From contig NC_133104.1 in the NCBI RefSeq assembly GCF_022965805.1, positions 26,966,069-27,030,068 on the forward strand: a DNA stretch of 64,000 nt. The letters are read 5' to 3'. Shown here piece by piece: positions 37,301 to 52,300 of the stretch. The notes below the pieces were generated by a model, which was not told the origin of the DNA, did no database searches, and saw only the letters and a list, made by a program, of their open reading frames with translations. A program made the translations under genes and the position numbers. How positions within the stretch are numbered: position 1 is the stretch's first letter; the number at the start of each line of letters is the position of its first letter. The stretch is from Primulina eburnea. Its lineage: Eukaryota > Streptophyta > Magnoliopsida > Lamiales > Gesneriaceae.

Positions 37301-40300
37301 CTGTAATTATTTATAGGGTTGAGTACAATATAAACTTCTTCAGAGAGATTTAACCCAGAGATTTAATAGAAAGTTGTAATATTGTTTCCACAACCACGAC
37401 AAGTAGACAAGTCATCGGCCCTATGCTTCAAAAAATCCCAGCACACTTCAAAAGGATGAACGAAAAGGACAAGAAAATAATATATGTCCATGAAAGTATC
37501 AAGCTATGGCCATTACCAATCCCGATACGAGCATTGCGGAGGGAAAGAAACACCCCCAGAGGAGACCCAACAGCAAAGAACGTGTCAACCTGACATCAAC
37601 ATCATGTTTATTAAACTAACGTATCTTTGTCCATAAACATATGAAGCAGCATATTAAGTGAAGGCCATGAATTGCATGTATAAAGTAAATAATAATTTCA
37701 TTGGAGACAACATCATGTCTTATTTGCTTACAAAAAATAACCAACATAACAAGACACGACAGAGTATTCTAACCAAACAACTGTCTCCGAGTTACAACAG
37801 AAAAAATGGAAGAGCAGTACATTGAATTCTAATTTTGTATATCTTATAAGGGGTGTATAACCCTTTGAGATGTCCTTTTTCCCAGGTGCAACGCTCTCAG
37901 GATCAGGTAGAGTCACTGCTGTCGATGTCTTTCTTGAGTGAACTTGTATCACTGAAGCTTCTATATCAGCAATTCAACTTATCAACTCTCAATATTTAAG
38001 AATTGAACCAATTGCATTCAGAGCACAATTTTACCTGTTTCAGCACATTGAGCTTCAAATTTTTTTATTTCCTCTTTCAGTAAATCAATCTGGAAAGTAA
38101 GTAAATGGTTAGGAGGTAAATGAAAATATCAGCACAAGAAAAGTTTAGAAAAATAAGAGATTATAATACCTCTTCTCTCAACAATTTAACGGTTTGATCT
38201 TTACTGATGTCACATATACCCTGGTCATTTTTATTGTCCTCGCATAATAAAATGTCAGTTGTCATGCTATTTGGGTAATGCATTGAATCGCTTTTATAGG
38301 ACTCAATTTCATTTGAACTACAAGAATGCTTGTCCTCATTTTCGCATGATGATGATGCATCATTTGTCAGCTGGTAGCCAATATCCATGGTAGTTGATTC
38401 ATCAGATTCTGATGATACAGGATATCCATCAACATGGTCTTCGATGAGGTCTGAATTATCGACAGGACCATCCATGCTCAGAACTTCAACATTCTTTGAG
38501 TTCTCATCTCCTGAATTTGAGACGGGATTGCCTCCAAATGAAAAGTTGTCATTGCCAGAACAAGATGCTTCAGTTCTTTTGTGTTCATTATGCATCCAGT
38601 CTGCTGGAGAAGGCAAATTCAAAGCTTCTTGATGGCAGAGGATGTCATAGGATAAAACACTACCCAATGAGTGGCCATACAGTGAAACCTGCAGAGGAAG
38701 TTAACGATGGGCGGTTGAGCTAAAGTAATAAACTAAACGTTCAATTAAAATTTTCAATGGCTACTAGCCATATACCTTTCCGTCATAACCAGGATTCCTC
38801 TTAAGAAACTTCAAATATAATTTGTTGAGTTGGTTAGATACCTGAAAAGACGTGACTCCAGGTACATTGCAAGTATTTAAAGAATCAGGCTTATGAAAAG
38901 AGTGCCCCAAAAATACGAAAGCTGTGTTATATTAACATGAGCTAAGATGGCATGGACTATGGATACTGACATGATCCAAGACGATGTGAAAATACATTTG
39001 ACGTATTAACATAGTACCAGAGGCAGAAAGATGAAAATAGGAAAAACATTTAAGGGGTACCGAGTCAATGATGTGCTGGCAATAGATAGGGCTCATATAG
39101 TATAAGACATCATGAACAGTGGCACCCAACATCATTCGCAGACCTCGGACGCCATCTAAAGTTATTTTTTCAACTGCTGTTTCGCCACTAAGTGTCAACC
39201 CCTTCCTCCACTAGCAAAAGCCCAGAAGAGGAGAATAAATTAAAAAGGAGCAACACAACAGAATTGTAGTAGCACCAAGAAATAATTGCAAGCAAAACAT
39301 ATATGTATAATATATAAACAATTTCAATGATAGGAGCCTCATACTAATTCCGAGATAATCCTGACATTGTGAAGGTGGAGTAAGAGGCTCAACATGGAAG
39401 ATCATACGCAGTAAAATAATTTCATTTTTCTTCCATAAGTTTCTTTCTACAAGATATAATAGTATCCTAGAAGCCTGAAACCTCTCCACCAGTCATAGAT
39501 ATATGACCCTAAAGCCTCTCCACTCATCATGCGATATATGAACCCTGAAGCCTCTCCACCCACCAGTTTACTAAATTTAGATCATTTCTATTCAAAATTA
39601 CTCCCAATTTTCGGTCACAGGCTTTATAAAATACAAAACGTAAACTCAATGTCTCACCACTAGTAGGAATAAGAATAGGTGTTCTAGATCAACATTGGGA
39701 AAAGAAAGGATAAAATCAATTTATTTCATTTCTTGATACAACAACTTATAGAAGGCACTAACAAGCATAGTCAAGAACAATAAACACCACAATGGAAAGT
39801 CTGGACATCATCAAAAAAATTCTGGTGTCCTCCATTAGGAAAATACAAACTCACAATGAGAGAAGAAGGCAAAAGGTAAAATACAAACGTGGAACTGCAA
39901 TATGCACCTGACATGGAATAAAAAGAACTCTTTGGGTGCCACGTTGGTGTGAAGACAGGTGTCTTTCAGCAAGTCTCGCTGTTAAATGGCGAAAATCTCC
40001 AACATCATCCACCAAATTAGAATTCTCCAACCTTTGACCAATACCATGAACCATGAATACTACATGCCGGACAGGAACCTACACAAGAAAATTATGGTAC
40101 CGAGTGCTGCTTTATGAGATCATGAATCAAGATCACAAAATGTGAATAAAAAAATTAAAATACAAAGGAACTATGAATCAGCCTGTTATGTGCTTGAGAA
40201 ATGGATCGTGTAATGGGTCTGTTCACCACAAAGTTGTGATGATCCAGAAGGTGTTATTGTTTATTTGATTTTCTCCTTTGCCTGCCTATTGTTGGAGGGT

Positions 40301-43300
40301 TTATGATGAGGCTCTTTTGAGAGAACCTCCGATCTCTCCACACTTTTGATTAAATTGATTGTTGCCTCTTTATTCATCAAAAACGAAATTAAATACACAG
40401 GAGTTTCTTCTACCGATGACACCTATGGATAACAAAAATTTAAATGAAAACCACCTAATCTTATCATGTGTAATCCACAAGGTTTATTTGACGATAACTA
40501 AAAAAAATAAGATAAACCAATCAACATCCCTAGCCTAATCCTTTCGCTTGAATCGGCCATGTGTGTAGCGTCGATAAACTTGAGTGGATGGGTCGGGCTT
40601 GTTTTCTGGTCCGTGACATTATCCACCCCTTGAGAAATGTGTTTGTCCTCAAACATAAAGGAAGGATATTGGTTTGTAAAGGTGGAAGCATCCTCCCAAG
40701 AAGCCTCTGCCGGTGATTACCCTTGCCAATGTACCAGTAGCTCACGTCTACCCTTGTAAAATCTGGTGTCCAGTCCCCTGCTGTAAATGAGGTAGTGTGG
40801 AACCACCTTCGGGGTTGCACCGGAAAGGCTTGAAATATGAAATATGGAAAACAGGGTGCATTTTAGCTGAATTGGGTAACTCCAGCCTGTACGCCACCTC
40901 GCCCACCCGACCTAGAACTTTAAAAGGACCAAAGAAACGTGCAGATAACTTCTTGTTAATGTGGGCAGCCACACTCAGGTGGCGGTAAGGTTGCAGCTTC
41001 AACAGAACGCAATCCCCAACCTCAAACTGTAGTTCTCTGTGACATGAATCATACTAAGCTTCATCAAATTCTGGGCATGAAGGAGTATGTCCCGAACATT
41101 TTTAAGCATCTCATCCCAGCTTTGCAGCGCATGGTCAACAGCCTCAATGCGGGAGAGCCCTTTACTATAGGAGAGGAAGCGAGGCGGTGGTCGACCATAA
41201 ACCACCTCGAATGAGGAAGTCTGCAAGGAGGAGTTGAAACTAGTATTATAACAGAATTATGCCCGCAAACAACTCAATCCACTTCTTCGGGTAGTCACTC
41301 GTGAAGCAACGTAAATACATTTTCAGAACACGGTTGCGTCCCTTGCAATCGAAATAATTCTTTACAAAAGGAGCTCGTGAGGACAATCGTCTCTGGCAGA
41401 CCATGGAGTTTGATAATATTATCGAAGAAAAGCATAGCCATTGACACTGCCGATAAGGGTGTGATAAAGCCAGAGCTGGGCATATTTGGATAAAGGTCAA
41501 CCACAAAGAAAATTACAGTCTTCCCATGTGGCGCGAGAAGTCTCTTCAAGAAATCCATTGAAACGACTATCCAAATGTGCCTAGGGATGGGTAAAGGTTG
41601 CAACAACCCAGCCGGTTGAAGATGCTCAATCTTATGTCGTTGGCAAACTAGGCACGACGAGACAAAATGCACCACGCCGCCACGCATACCTGCCCAAAAA
41701 AAATCCTGAGTCAGCCTATGAATAGTTTTTTGATACCCTTCGTGACATGAGTTATGAATGGATGATATGATTCTATCCACCAAGGGTGAAAGTTTGGGCA
41801 GAAAGATCCTTTGCTTGTACAACAACAGTCCGTCAATAATGGTCCACAATTTTGACGCCTCCCCTATCCGAACCTTCTTAATCATTTGATGGATCTCCCC
41901 AGACTGGTCATGTTCTTCCTTAATAGTAACGGAATGGCCTAGAAACTTCCCAATGTATCACCTCGTTGGGACAGTGCATCAGCCACAATGTTTGTATGGC
42001 CGGGTTTATATTCAATGGTGAAGTTAAATCCCAAAAGCTTGCAAATACAACGTTGTTGTGAAGGGGTCACAATGCGTTCTAGCAAATATTTTAAATTGTA
42101 GTGATCAGTGCGTATGAAAAAAGTTTGGCCCCAGAAAAAAGAGCTCCAATGGCATACATCTTGATGAGCCCCATCAATTCTTTTTCATGCGCTGGCAATT
42201 TCTGACGGCGTTGGGCTAAAGTGTGACTGTAGAAGGCTCCCCATGTCAAAAGAATCACACTCAACGATGAAGGGTTGTGAGAAATCGGGTAAAGACAACA
42301 CCTTCAAAAGCTACTGTATTCCCTGAGAAGTTTGGTTAATCGCGCTGCATCTATCCCATAGTTCTTGACAAACTTGCGATAATAACCCGTCTGACCAAGA
42401 AATGCCCTCAAGGCCGTCGGATTTGATGGTTGTGGCCATGACGTGACTGGCTGGATCTTAGCATTCTCCATGCTCGTGATCCAATATGCCACAAGTATGT
42501 CACCTCTGACTGCGCGAAGAAGCACTTGGAGAATTTAAGAAACAGCTGATGCTGCAATAAGATACTAAGCAAAATGTGCAAGTGATATAAGTTGTTGTCC
42601 CAAGACAGACTGTAAATTAAAATGTCATCGAAGAAAACAGGCACAAATTTACGTAAATGTGCATGAAAAATTGAGTTCATCAATGCCTTGAATGTTGATG
42701 GTGCGTTGGTGAGCCCAAACTGCATGACCACAAATTCAAAATAATCATGGTGTGTTCGAAACGCAGTCATGGGTATGTTGTCCATGTCCATTGAGGTCTT
42801 ATGACATGTTATTTCTAAAGGAAAAAGCTTCTTCGGCCCGAACCGAGGAATCCCTTATGTATCCCGCTAGTAGATCTAGTTTCGTAAGGAATTTTGCTCA
42901 AAACAGCTCATCTAATAATTCATCGATGACAAGAATGAGGAACTTATCCTTCACCGTATTTGCATTCAGGGCTCTGTAGTCCACAAAAAAGCGCCACCTG
43001 TGATCAGATTTAGAAACGAGGATGACCGGGAAGAAACGGTGAGGTGCTTCTGCGGATGAACCCTTTTGCTAACAATTAACATCTATGTGTATTGCTTCTC
43101 GAGTTCATCTTTCTGTTCATGGATATAACGATAAGGGCCTTTGTTCCAGGATGATCCTATGGTTGAATTTTTTGGAGGTTAGGGGTCTTAAAGGTTTTGA
43201 GAATACCCCTAAAAATTCTGCGAAAAGTGAGAATAATTGGTTATCCTTTCCATCCCGTACATATACAGTATTGAGTAATTTATAGTTGGAAGTTTTTGTT

Positions 43301-46300
43301 GCGCCCTATAGGAATATGTGCAGACCCTCATAATTGAAATTCATGCACATTTTTGCAAAATTCCACTGAATTGGGCCCGTGTTCTTGAGCCAGATCACTC
43401 CCAGAATTGCTTCAATGCCCCTAAGAGGGATTACAAAGAAGTCAATACAAAATCTGTGCTCTCCCAAGTAAATTACCAAATCTTTGCAGACTCCTATACA
43501 CTGAAGCTGTTCACTTGCAATCAGAACCGAAGAGCTTGTTTTCGTTCCAATAGAAGGTCCATGTCCTGCACCAGTGACTGATCTAGAAAACAATTTGTAC
43601 TTCCATATTCAATAAGAATCAGTAATGAGTGGCGCATAATGGATCCCTTAATCTGCATCGTTTGTGCGCCATGAGTACCTGAAATGGCGTGGATGGAGAT
43701 TTCGAGGTCCTTTGTAGCCTCGTCTGTCATTTCCTCCCATCCTTCGATCCAGAATAGTTTCCTACACCGATGTCCATACATACAATTCGTCACAGTTATA
43801 ACACAACCATTTCGCCCTGTGTTCCTCCATCTCTACGCGGTTCAGCCTTCGAACATATGGTCCAAGAGAAGAGGTAATTGCCGATTGCCGATTGCCGATT
43901 TCCGATTTCTGATTGCTTCCTGTTGGATTAGGTCGTGGTGTCCGGATGCGTAATTCTTAGCTTCCATGTATCTAATGATATTTTATGAATAGAAGTATTT
44001 GTTTTATAAAGACAAGTATTTAAGTTCGAATGAAACAAATCAAGTTGGAATTCAAACTCAAACTCTGTCAAAACAAATTCAAGCCCAAAATAGTTTTTCT
44101 TTCGAACTTGAACCAAGCTTTGAACCACCGAAGTATAGATGCCGAGCTGGCATATAAGAAATATGTAATATTTGACTCAAATCAGCTAATTTGCTCCCCT
44201 CTGCCATAATAATTTGATAAGGCAATTAACTTATGAGAATACATAACTTTGTGATTGCGATAATAGTTTTTATTTATGCATTAGCCATTCCTATGAGCAA
44301 CTACGTCATGAACATCCATGCCTCAGTTACAAGAAATCTAATAAACTTTGCAAATATTTGTGCCTCACTTGCACGAACCATGAAAATATCATAATACGAG
44401 CGTATATGATGCCACATGAAAAGCTTAGCATACCTGTGAACAGTAATCATCCATTTCCTCTTCCTGCTGCTGATGCAATTCATCCTGACAAGAAAGAAGA
44501 CATATGTTTGTCCAGATTTAGTATGAGAATGGCAAAAATTTCCCAGGTAGAATGCGTTGGTTTCTTTAAGTGATACAGGATACTAGAGGCAAAATCTCAA
44601 GGTCTAAAGATTGCGAGTCTGGCAGCCATTGAATTTCAGCAGACCAGGTCCCCATGGACAAAGATGTCAACCAAAAGGCCAAAAAAACTTCAAACACTTG
44701 TATGCAGAGTGCTAGGATCAAGAAACGCAGCAAGTTCCTTGTCTCTCTCCGCCCACGTCCCTCGCGTCAAGGATTGTTTTCGTTTGTGGAATATCCAAAG
44801 GCACGCCTTAATCTTCTCTTGCTCATCTTTCATACCATATTATGTGTGTTTATACATGTTTGACTGAAAAATATGATGTACTTTCAATTATTTTCGTTTT
44901 TTTGACAATACATGATCAAACTTTGATTTTCATGCTTCTGAATTGATGGAAGTGATGTACAAAAGGGCTGTCATGGTAGGGCCATTAGAAGGGATGAATT
45001 TCAGAGGGATTAGGGACTCCGAGATGCATGGTTCAAGGCTGGAATAGGCAAGGACGAGGGCTGCACGATTTTTGGGTTGAGGGGAACTAGGTTTTCGAAC
45101 TTTGGTTGCTTGAAGGGCGCGGCTCGTGCGTCGATTAGGGGCCGTGTCCAGGAATCTAAGGGGGTTGTATGATGGTCCTAGATGGGTAAGGGCCAGCTGG
45201 TGCGAGTAGAAGCGCTGGAGCGCTAGGCTTGGGGTCGCTCGGGTCTTGAAGCGTGCGGGTTGGAAGGCTGCAAGTGCATGGGCTGTAGAGGCCTGCCTAA
45301 GCGGGGCCTAAGGGTTCGGTCTAGGTCCTAGGAGGGTTGGTCAGGGTCTGGTCCACTCAGTTAGGGGCTAGGATCGAAGGAAACCATGGTTGATTGGGCT
45401 AGGGTTTTCGAACAAGGGCAAGGAAATTCAGTAAGTTTCCTAGGCTTGTTCAAGGGTCTTAAATGGCTTGATTTGGGTTGCACAGGGTATGGTTAGGTGT
45501 TAATAAGCTATGTTTAAAGTTTGATAAGGTTTGGTTAAGTTTCGAGTTGATTCGAGTTAAAACCGGGACTTCGGTTTAAGATTTAAAACGATTTACGAAA
45601 TTAGTGAAGGAGCTTAAGTTTACGTCTAACAAATGTTTATGGGTGTATTTTAAGGTGTTATAGTAAGTTTGGATGGATTCAGGTCATCGTTTTAAGCTCC
45701 AACGGTAAAATGGTCAAGTTAGGATTTCAGGAGCAAAATGGTCATTTTACACCTGAAAAATGTTAGACGTTCTGACAGTGTCCTGAATTCAGTCATGAAT
45801 GTTAAAATGTTTATTTTGAAATATTATGAGATTTTATGATGGAAAACGATAATGTTAAAAGACGTGTTGCATGCTTAGTTTGAAAGAAAAATTATATCTA
45901 TGCATTAATTTTTATAAGTGATGGATACGATCAAAGGTTTTGAAGGAGGTGACTTGATTGTGACTAATACGAATACGAAAAGATACGATGACATGTAAGG
46001 CCAAGGCTCAGTGACGGGTGAGAGTGTCGTTGATGTCCCCGCCGCCTGGTATCATGGTAATACGTAGGATTGATCAACCGGCCGACAGATGATACGAAAG
46101 TCACAATTAATTATCTGAATTCAATAAAGGGAAACATATACGTATATGATGAAAGGAAAGGTTATGATGAAAGGAAAAAGGTTTTAAGTTATGCATGTTC
46201 ATGAAAAATAATTTTATTAAAAGTATTTTCACTGTTGCATGTAGATATATACGTAGTACTTGTTATAGCGGTTAAGGTTTGCTGAGTCGTTAGACTCACT

Positions 46301-49300
46301 AGGTGTGAATGATGCAGGTGAGAATAATTTTGATGATATTGGAGGACTTGATGGTTGAACTGGCTGGACTGATAGTGCACATAACCCGAGGATCGATGCA
46401 AGTTTTCCGCACTTCTATGATATAAGAGTACTTTAAAGATTTTCACGACTTTTATGACTTTTGATGCTTATGAGCGGTTTTTGAGAGGATTTAAGAGTTT
46501 ATGCTATTTTCGAAAAATGCTAGTTTTAGGTTTTGGTTTGACGATTTTATATTTTGGGCTGCGTTTTTTATTTTTAAATAGTTAGTTGGTGAGTTATTTT
46601 AAATAATGCAAAGTAGATTTATATATGTATAGTGTTCGGCCGAAAGTTTTAAAGGATGAAAAAATAGCTAGTATATTTTAAAGAAAAACGAGCAGTAGAC
46701 GTTTCAGATGCAATAACCAATAAAAGGGGATTAAAGTTAAAAAATTGGAAAAAATGAGATTCGTAGCCAACAATGCCAAGATTGATATATGCAGAAGAAA
46801 TAATAAAACAAAGCTGAGTATATTCCAAATTTCGTGCTTTTAAATATAAGGAGAAAGAATATTGTTGATCTATCTATGGTCTATACCTCCAGTAACAATC
46901 AAAGGTACGGTGTTCCAAATACTCATGTCAGACTCCAAAGTTGTGTTAGGATCTAAATCTCTTAACACATCTAATTATGCAAATATTAACTAATAAAAAA
47001 GGAAAACATAATTACTGATATGATATATGAAATATAATCTGAGAAATATCCAGACACGGATAGAATCCTTTTACAAGATGAATGCACTCACTCTCCTTGC
47101 CCCTAGCACAAGCTAGTAAGAACAAAACACAATAAACATGAATGAATCCCCTTTCCTTCCATCTTCCTAATTTATATTCTCGCCTCCTAATCTCATTCCT
47201 CTTCTTCAAGTTATCGGTTCTGGAATTCGCTTGATAAGTGGATAGGCCAAATTTATCTAGGCCTATGACAATAACACCATCATTACTTATCTGGCCCATT
47301 ATTCTTAAGTACCTAACAATACCTCCTTCCTTGAAAAAGAGCCGTGTCCCCAAGGCTGAGAATGCGAGGGGCCATGATTTTAAATGCTAACTTATACCAT
47401 CTCCAATTCATCATAGCTACATACCCTCCTCCATCAAAGACTCTTGTTTAGTTTTTACCCTGGATTGGATAGCTAAATCCCTTCTCTTCAAGCTTACCAA
47501 CAGCCTTTAGCCGATTACGTTGACAGAATCCAAATTTGAGTTGTGCAACCTTCAATAAAACCAAAATCCATAGATATTCTTACCTGATGAGACTTCAATG
47601 ACCCCTGCGTAGTAGGCAATGACAGCCCCACCTTTTTTTTTTGCCAGCGCCTCCCTAACCATATTCAAACTAAGTTGTTTCTCTCGACTTACATCGATCT
47701 CTTCATAATCTGGTTTAACACTCTATTCGTAATCTGGTTTAACACAGTTATCTAAAGACCATGAGGAACATGATGTCGCCCAATTGTTCCATTAACAGCA
47801 TTTGTGTCTCTAGTCCAATCGGCCAAGCAAAAAATTGCTTTCTGCAAGCTGTTGTTTTCAACAACTTGGTTGTCTCCATAATACTCCCCTAATTCCATCA
47901 GCATTATTAAGCACTTGTTTTCACCCCCAATCAACTCCCTCTGAGTTCTTAAGGAGCCCATAGAGGCCACATTTATCAACCCCACGACCAATAACAAGAA
48001 TAGCATGGTTACCATTAAATATTATGTAATCAAGGGTTTGAGAGGGAAACCCTTCCCTACCTTCAAAATTGATGAAGTCTCCTGCAAAATCCATCAGTTG
48101 TTCTTAGGACCAAGAAATATCGATCTCCACAATCTGGTAAGCACCTACCATGATTGATTGTCGATGCGTTAGTGAACTTCCGGTGCCGTGACCGCTGAAG
48201 TTTCCCCACTTCCTTTCATTGCTTCGATGTCTAGTAGTTCTGCCGATTTCATTGTTACGCCTCAACATCACTGCCCCAACTTTGATTATTGGGTCAGGGG
48301 CTTCTGCCATCTTCTAATCCTCATTGTTGAGCCTACAAATTAAAAAGTGTGTTTATTGTTTATAATCCCTAGCCCAATTCCAAGTCAATCCAAACTCAAA
48401 CTCATATAGCAGCACCTCCTTCAACCATTGGACAGCCATCACGCAGAAACCTGGCTTGCTTCCATCGCTCCCTATGTCGATTTCTACCGGCGACTCAACA
48501 CCGCCTGATTCAGCGCCGATTACCGGTGGTACTTCTCCCTCTTCCATCGAATAATTGCTTCCCCAACAATTATGATTGCAGTCACCGGTTCCTTCATATT
48601 TTGGATACTTCCCACTGGTGATGTATCTTGGTAGGGTTGGCCCAGAAACTGTTTGGAAATCCCTGTCCATCCCTCTAGACTCCTTTTATCTTCTTTATCC
48701 AATTCATGAGCTCACTCTACCCCAAATAATTGAATTTGGGTCATGAAAACGATGACTCATTCCTAATACTTTCCAGATCCTCCACTATTGTAACACTGCC
48801 CCTCTCTCAACTCCTTTGTAGCCTGCACAACGGTGATGTCGTCTGGATTCACCACCTTACGACCACTATGTGGAGCAATTAGCTCTTGGGTATTGTTATC
48901 ATGGGATTTCACAATCCTAAGAATCCAATCCATGGAACTTCTCTCTTCGAGCTTCATCCTTAGCATTTGACCATCTGTTTCTGGTCATCAGGAAATAATG
49001 ATGACCATACTAAACCCTATGTGACCAACTTCTGGTTTTTGATGACGTTCTCTCCTCGTGTTCCATAGCCTTAGTTTTCAGTACACCTACTGTCATATCA
49101 GTGCCCTTGTAAGCATCAGCAGCAGCATTTAACGCCTTCAATGCCTGTGTTAGGAAGAGTTTCATCCCCTCTGTACCTTTTTGGATTATTTTCTCAAGCA
49201 CCACACCATTCCATTTTAACTGAATCAAGACAGACTTCAGTAATTCTGGAGGCATATCCTCATTCTCCTCTAAAATGAGAGACATCACTTGCTCAATTGA

Positions 49301-52300
49301 CTTAAAGAAACATTCTGGGGGTTGTGCGCTGAAAGCTCTGAGGAAGTACTGAAATATCTTAATGAGCAACTCAGTGCATTCTATGTCCAGTATGATAACA
49401 CGTGACCTAACTTCAGCCATGATTTTCAAAATAGAACTTACCTTGTGTGAGATCTATTGGACGTGTCTACCAATTCTTCAAAAGTGGATACGATCAATTG
49501 AAGAACTTCCAGCATTTTATCATCATCATAAGGAACATTGGGTGCAGAAATCCTGATGATCTCACTTATGCACGTAGCAACCCTTATCCTTACCTCAGCA
49601 TCATAAAGCTTCAGAAACTGCTCAGAGCTAAAGGCATCCATCAGTGGTGAAAGTGCAATTAGCATGGCTTCGGTAGGCGACTGCTCGACCATCGACAGAA
49701 GATCCTCAATTCGATCGAGAAGGCAGATGAATTTATCTACAGAAAATGGAGGTTTGTACAACGCCAACCCACAGCAGTAAGCTGTTCTTCAAGGTCTTTC
49801 TCTACAGACATCAGCATTGTTGATTATCACTCAGTTGACAGCTCCTCTTCGATTCGAATCCTGCAGATCGTACCAATTGTTCGGATCTAAAATTCTAACA
49901 TTTAATTATGCAAATATTAACTAATAGAAAAATAGGACAGATTTACTAATATGAAATATAATATGAGAAATATCCCAACCAAGGATAGAATCATTTTACA
50001 AGAAAGATGCACTCACTCTCTTTGCCCCTAGCACAAGCTAGTAAGAACCCCCAAGCACAAGCTAGTAAGAACAAAACGTAATGAACATGAATAAATCCCC
50101 ATTCCTTCCAACTTCCTAATTTATATTCTCGCCTCCTAGTCTCTTTCCTCTTCTCCAAGTTATCGGTTCTAGAATTCTCTTGATAAGTAGATAGGCCAAA
50201 TTTATCTAGGTCCTTGACGATAAATCCATCATTACTTATCCGGCCCATTATTCTAAAGTACCTAACGGTACCACAGCTTAAATTACCTCCTGGATACTTG
50301 GTATCATAATTTTTATTTCTCAACAAAGACATTGTGTAAGTAAAGCAAATAACTATGACTAGAGATTCTAGGAGTAATTACAACCATTCAGCTCCTATTT
50401 TAGATCTCTATACAAATATGAACTAATTCTGGAAATGAATTAGCCTTTTTCTGCATCACCTGAACCTATCTCTTTGCTTTTATTAACCTAACATCATAGA
50501 TATAGGCTATTCATTATACGGAAAACCTCAGAAAATGGCATTCATGTGAAAAAGTCAAATCAGTAAACTTTTCAAAGTGTAATTGCTGGAAACCTGAATT
50601 GGATCCCCGATCAAAACAAATAATTCGATTTATTTAGGAACGAGAAATTTCACAATCATCCTAACATTTATTTCTTCGTATGATTTCATCAAGTTGGTTT
50701 AATGAGGTTATTCATTAATCTACATCTAAATTTCTGACACATATATTCATGTATGTATGTGAATATACATAGATATATATGTGTTTCAAATATCTTTTAT
50801 TACACTTCATTTTTATAAAATACTTTAAAATTTAGATTGAACCTAACTCAACACCAAAAGCAAACTCAAGAAGAGAGATTGTACAAGTTCATATATACAA
50901 CTCTCAATGACTTATTTCAGCCGATGTGGGACATCTAACACACACCTCTTTCGCGTCCAGGAATGAACTAGAGCGTGAAGTTTACAAAACATTATCAGGT
51001 GGCCATAAGACAGTCCAACACGTAACTGTGGGTTTGACTCTGATATCATGTTAAGAATGGGACTTTGACTTAACTCCGTCCTAAAAGCTAGCGGGAAAAA
51101 TTTTCCAAGTTCATATATACAAGTCTCAAGAACTTAATCTAACCGATGTGGGATATCTAACAAACACAATGCTTCCAAACCCTCCTGCTTTCAAACAACT
51201 AAAGAATAAAAAAGCAACCCGGGAATGCAATCAACATTAAGGAAAAAGATAAGGTCAGGCTTGGACATCAAACACAGCACCTGTGTTGGCTTTTGTGTCT
51301 GAGATGGAGCATATCCACGTCTCAATTTAAAGGTGTTCCCTCCAAAACACATAACACTGGAAAATCCAGAAGCATCAGACTTTAGCCAAGCTTCCCATGT
51401 ATCATCTTCCCCGGTGAAAAGTACATGCAGTCCCTGAAAAAGAGAAGTTTGTAGTTCGGAAAATATTACTACTTCATTAAAAATGAGAGATAAGTTCAAC
51501 TTAAACGTCGGGGTCATACAGAATTGGAGCCTTGTAAGTCAACGCGGGCAGCAAACAAACCCGATTCTTGAAAGGTTCTCCGATGCCAAACCTAAAACCA
51601 GGGCACCCTTGTTTGATTAATTACTCTTGCTATCATCAGCCACGACTGATCCAAAAACTTAATGACAAAATAATAAGAAGATCAAAATGTAATGAAGTAC
51701 AAGCATAAAAGTTAAATAAAATCCTGCTAAACTGGCACATAAAAGAAGAGTGGAAAAAAGTAAGCTCATGCCACAAAAAAAAGGTTATCTAGCATCTTTT
51801 CATACACATAAATGGCAAAAGCATTTATTCAAATACATCTAAATATGCTTAATTAGAAAAGCACCTGATTGCGATATGCATACTCCAATTGCTCGGAAAC
51901 ATCCTCGCGTACTGGTAGCCAGTCAAGACCACCTTTACGAGCGAACCAATGGCCTCGTAACACTCGTCGATTCTCTCCATTCCAATAAACAGGGAAACAT
52001 TGCCTCTTGGTCAAATCTACCTGCAATAATGATGCAATGCAACACTTCATGTTCTTCCATGCAAAAGAGCTAATATGATCCACAAGTTGGGAAGGGTGGT
52101 GCCGATTCCAGAAGTTTGTAGCCACAAAATTCCAAGGGCATCATATGATGAGAGATGAGACTGAACAGTAGTGAAATGCCATGAATGCACATCTAACATA
52201 GAAGTACCATTTTTTTTAATGGGGTAGTCAACATTCATATCAAAATATAATTTTCTAACACAAAATAATCCAGTAGAAATTCATGAAGTCAACAGTCAAT

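Larger units (their letters stand above)
46942..50266 (-). mobile_element. Non-autonomous LTR retroelement with a captured host gene fragment
   Basis: Two LTRs (46942-47318 and 49878-50266) share their layout and most of their sequence; open frames at 47012-47353 and 49991-50332 are the same LTR stretch read twice. In the element's direction the LTR begins TGTTAGGTAC, preceded by a purine tract (AAGGAAGGAGGTAT). After the 5' LTR (49878) a TTGGTACGATCTGC string resembles a worn Met primer site. No RT, integrase or RNase H is recognisable in the 2.56-kb interior. Instead it holds a PDS5-like coding fragment (separate entry) and about 1.7 kb of unassigned sequence with short frames (47752-48966). 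The LTRs have diverged visibly, so the insertion is older than the copia or gag-only elements. Confidence 0.75.

Noticed and set aside
48353..48702. Frames at 48353-48702 as a host gene
   Set aside because: Short, overlapping in two phases, inside the non-autonomous element; I recognise no family. Left as unassigned interior.
47012..50332. Two similar 110-residue frames (47012-47353, 49991-50332) as a duplicated gene pair
   Set aside because: They are the same stretch of the two LTRs of one element and share no protein family.
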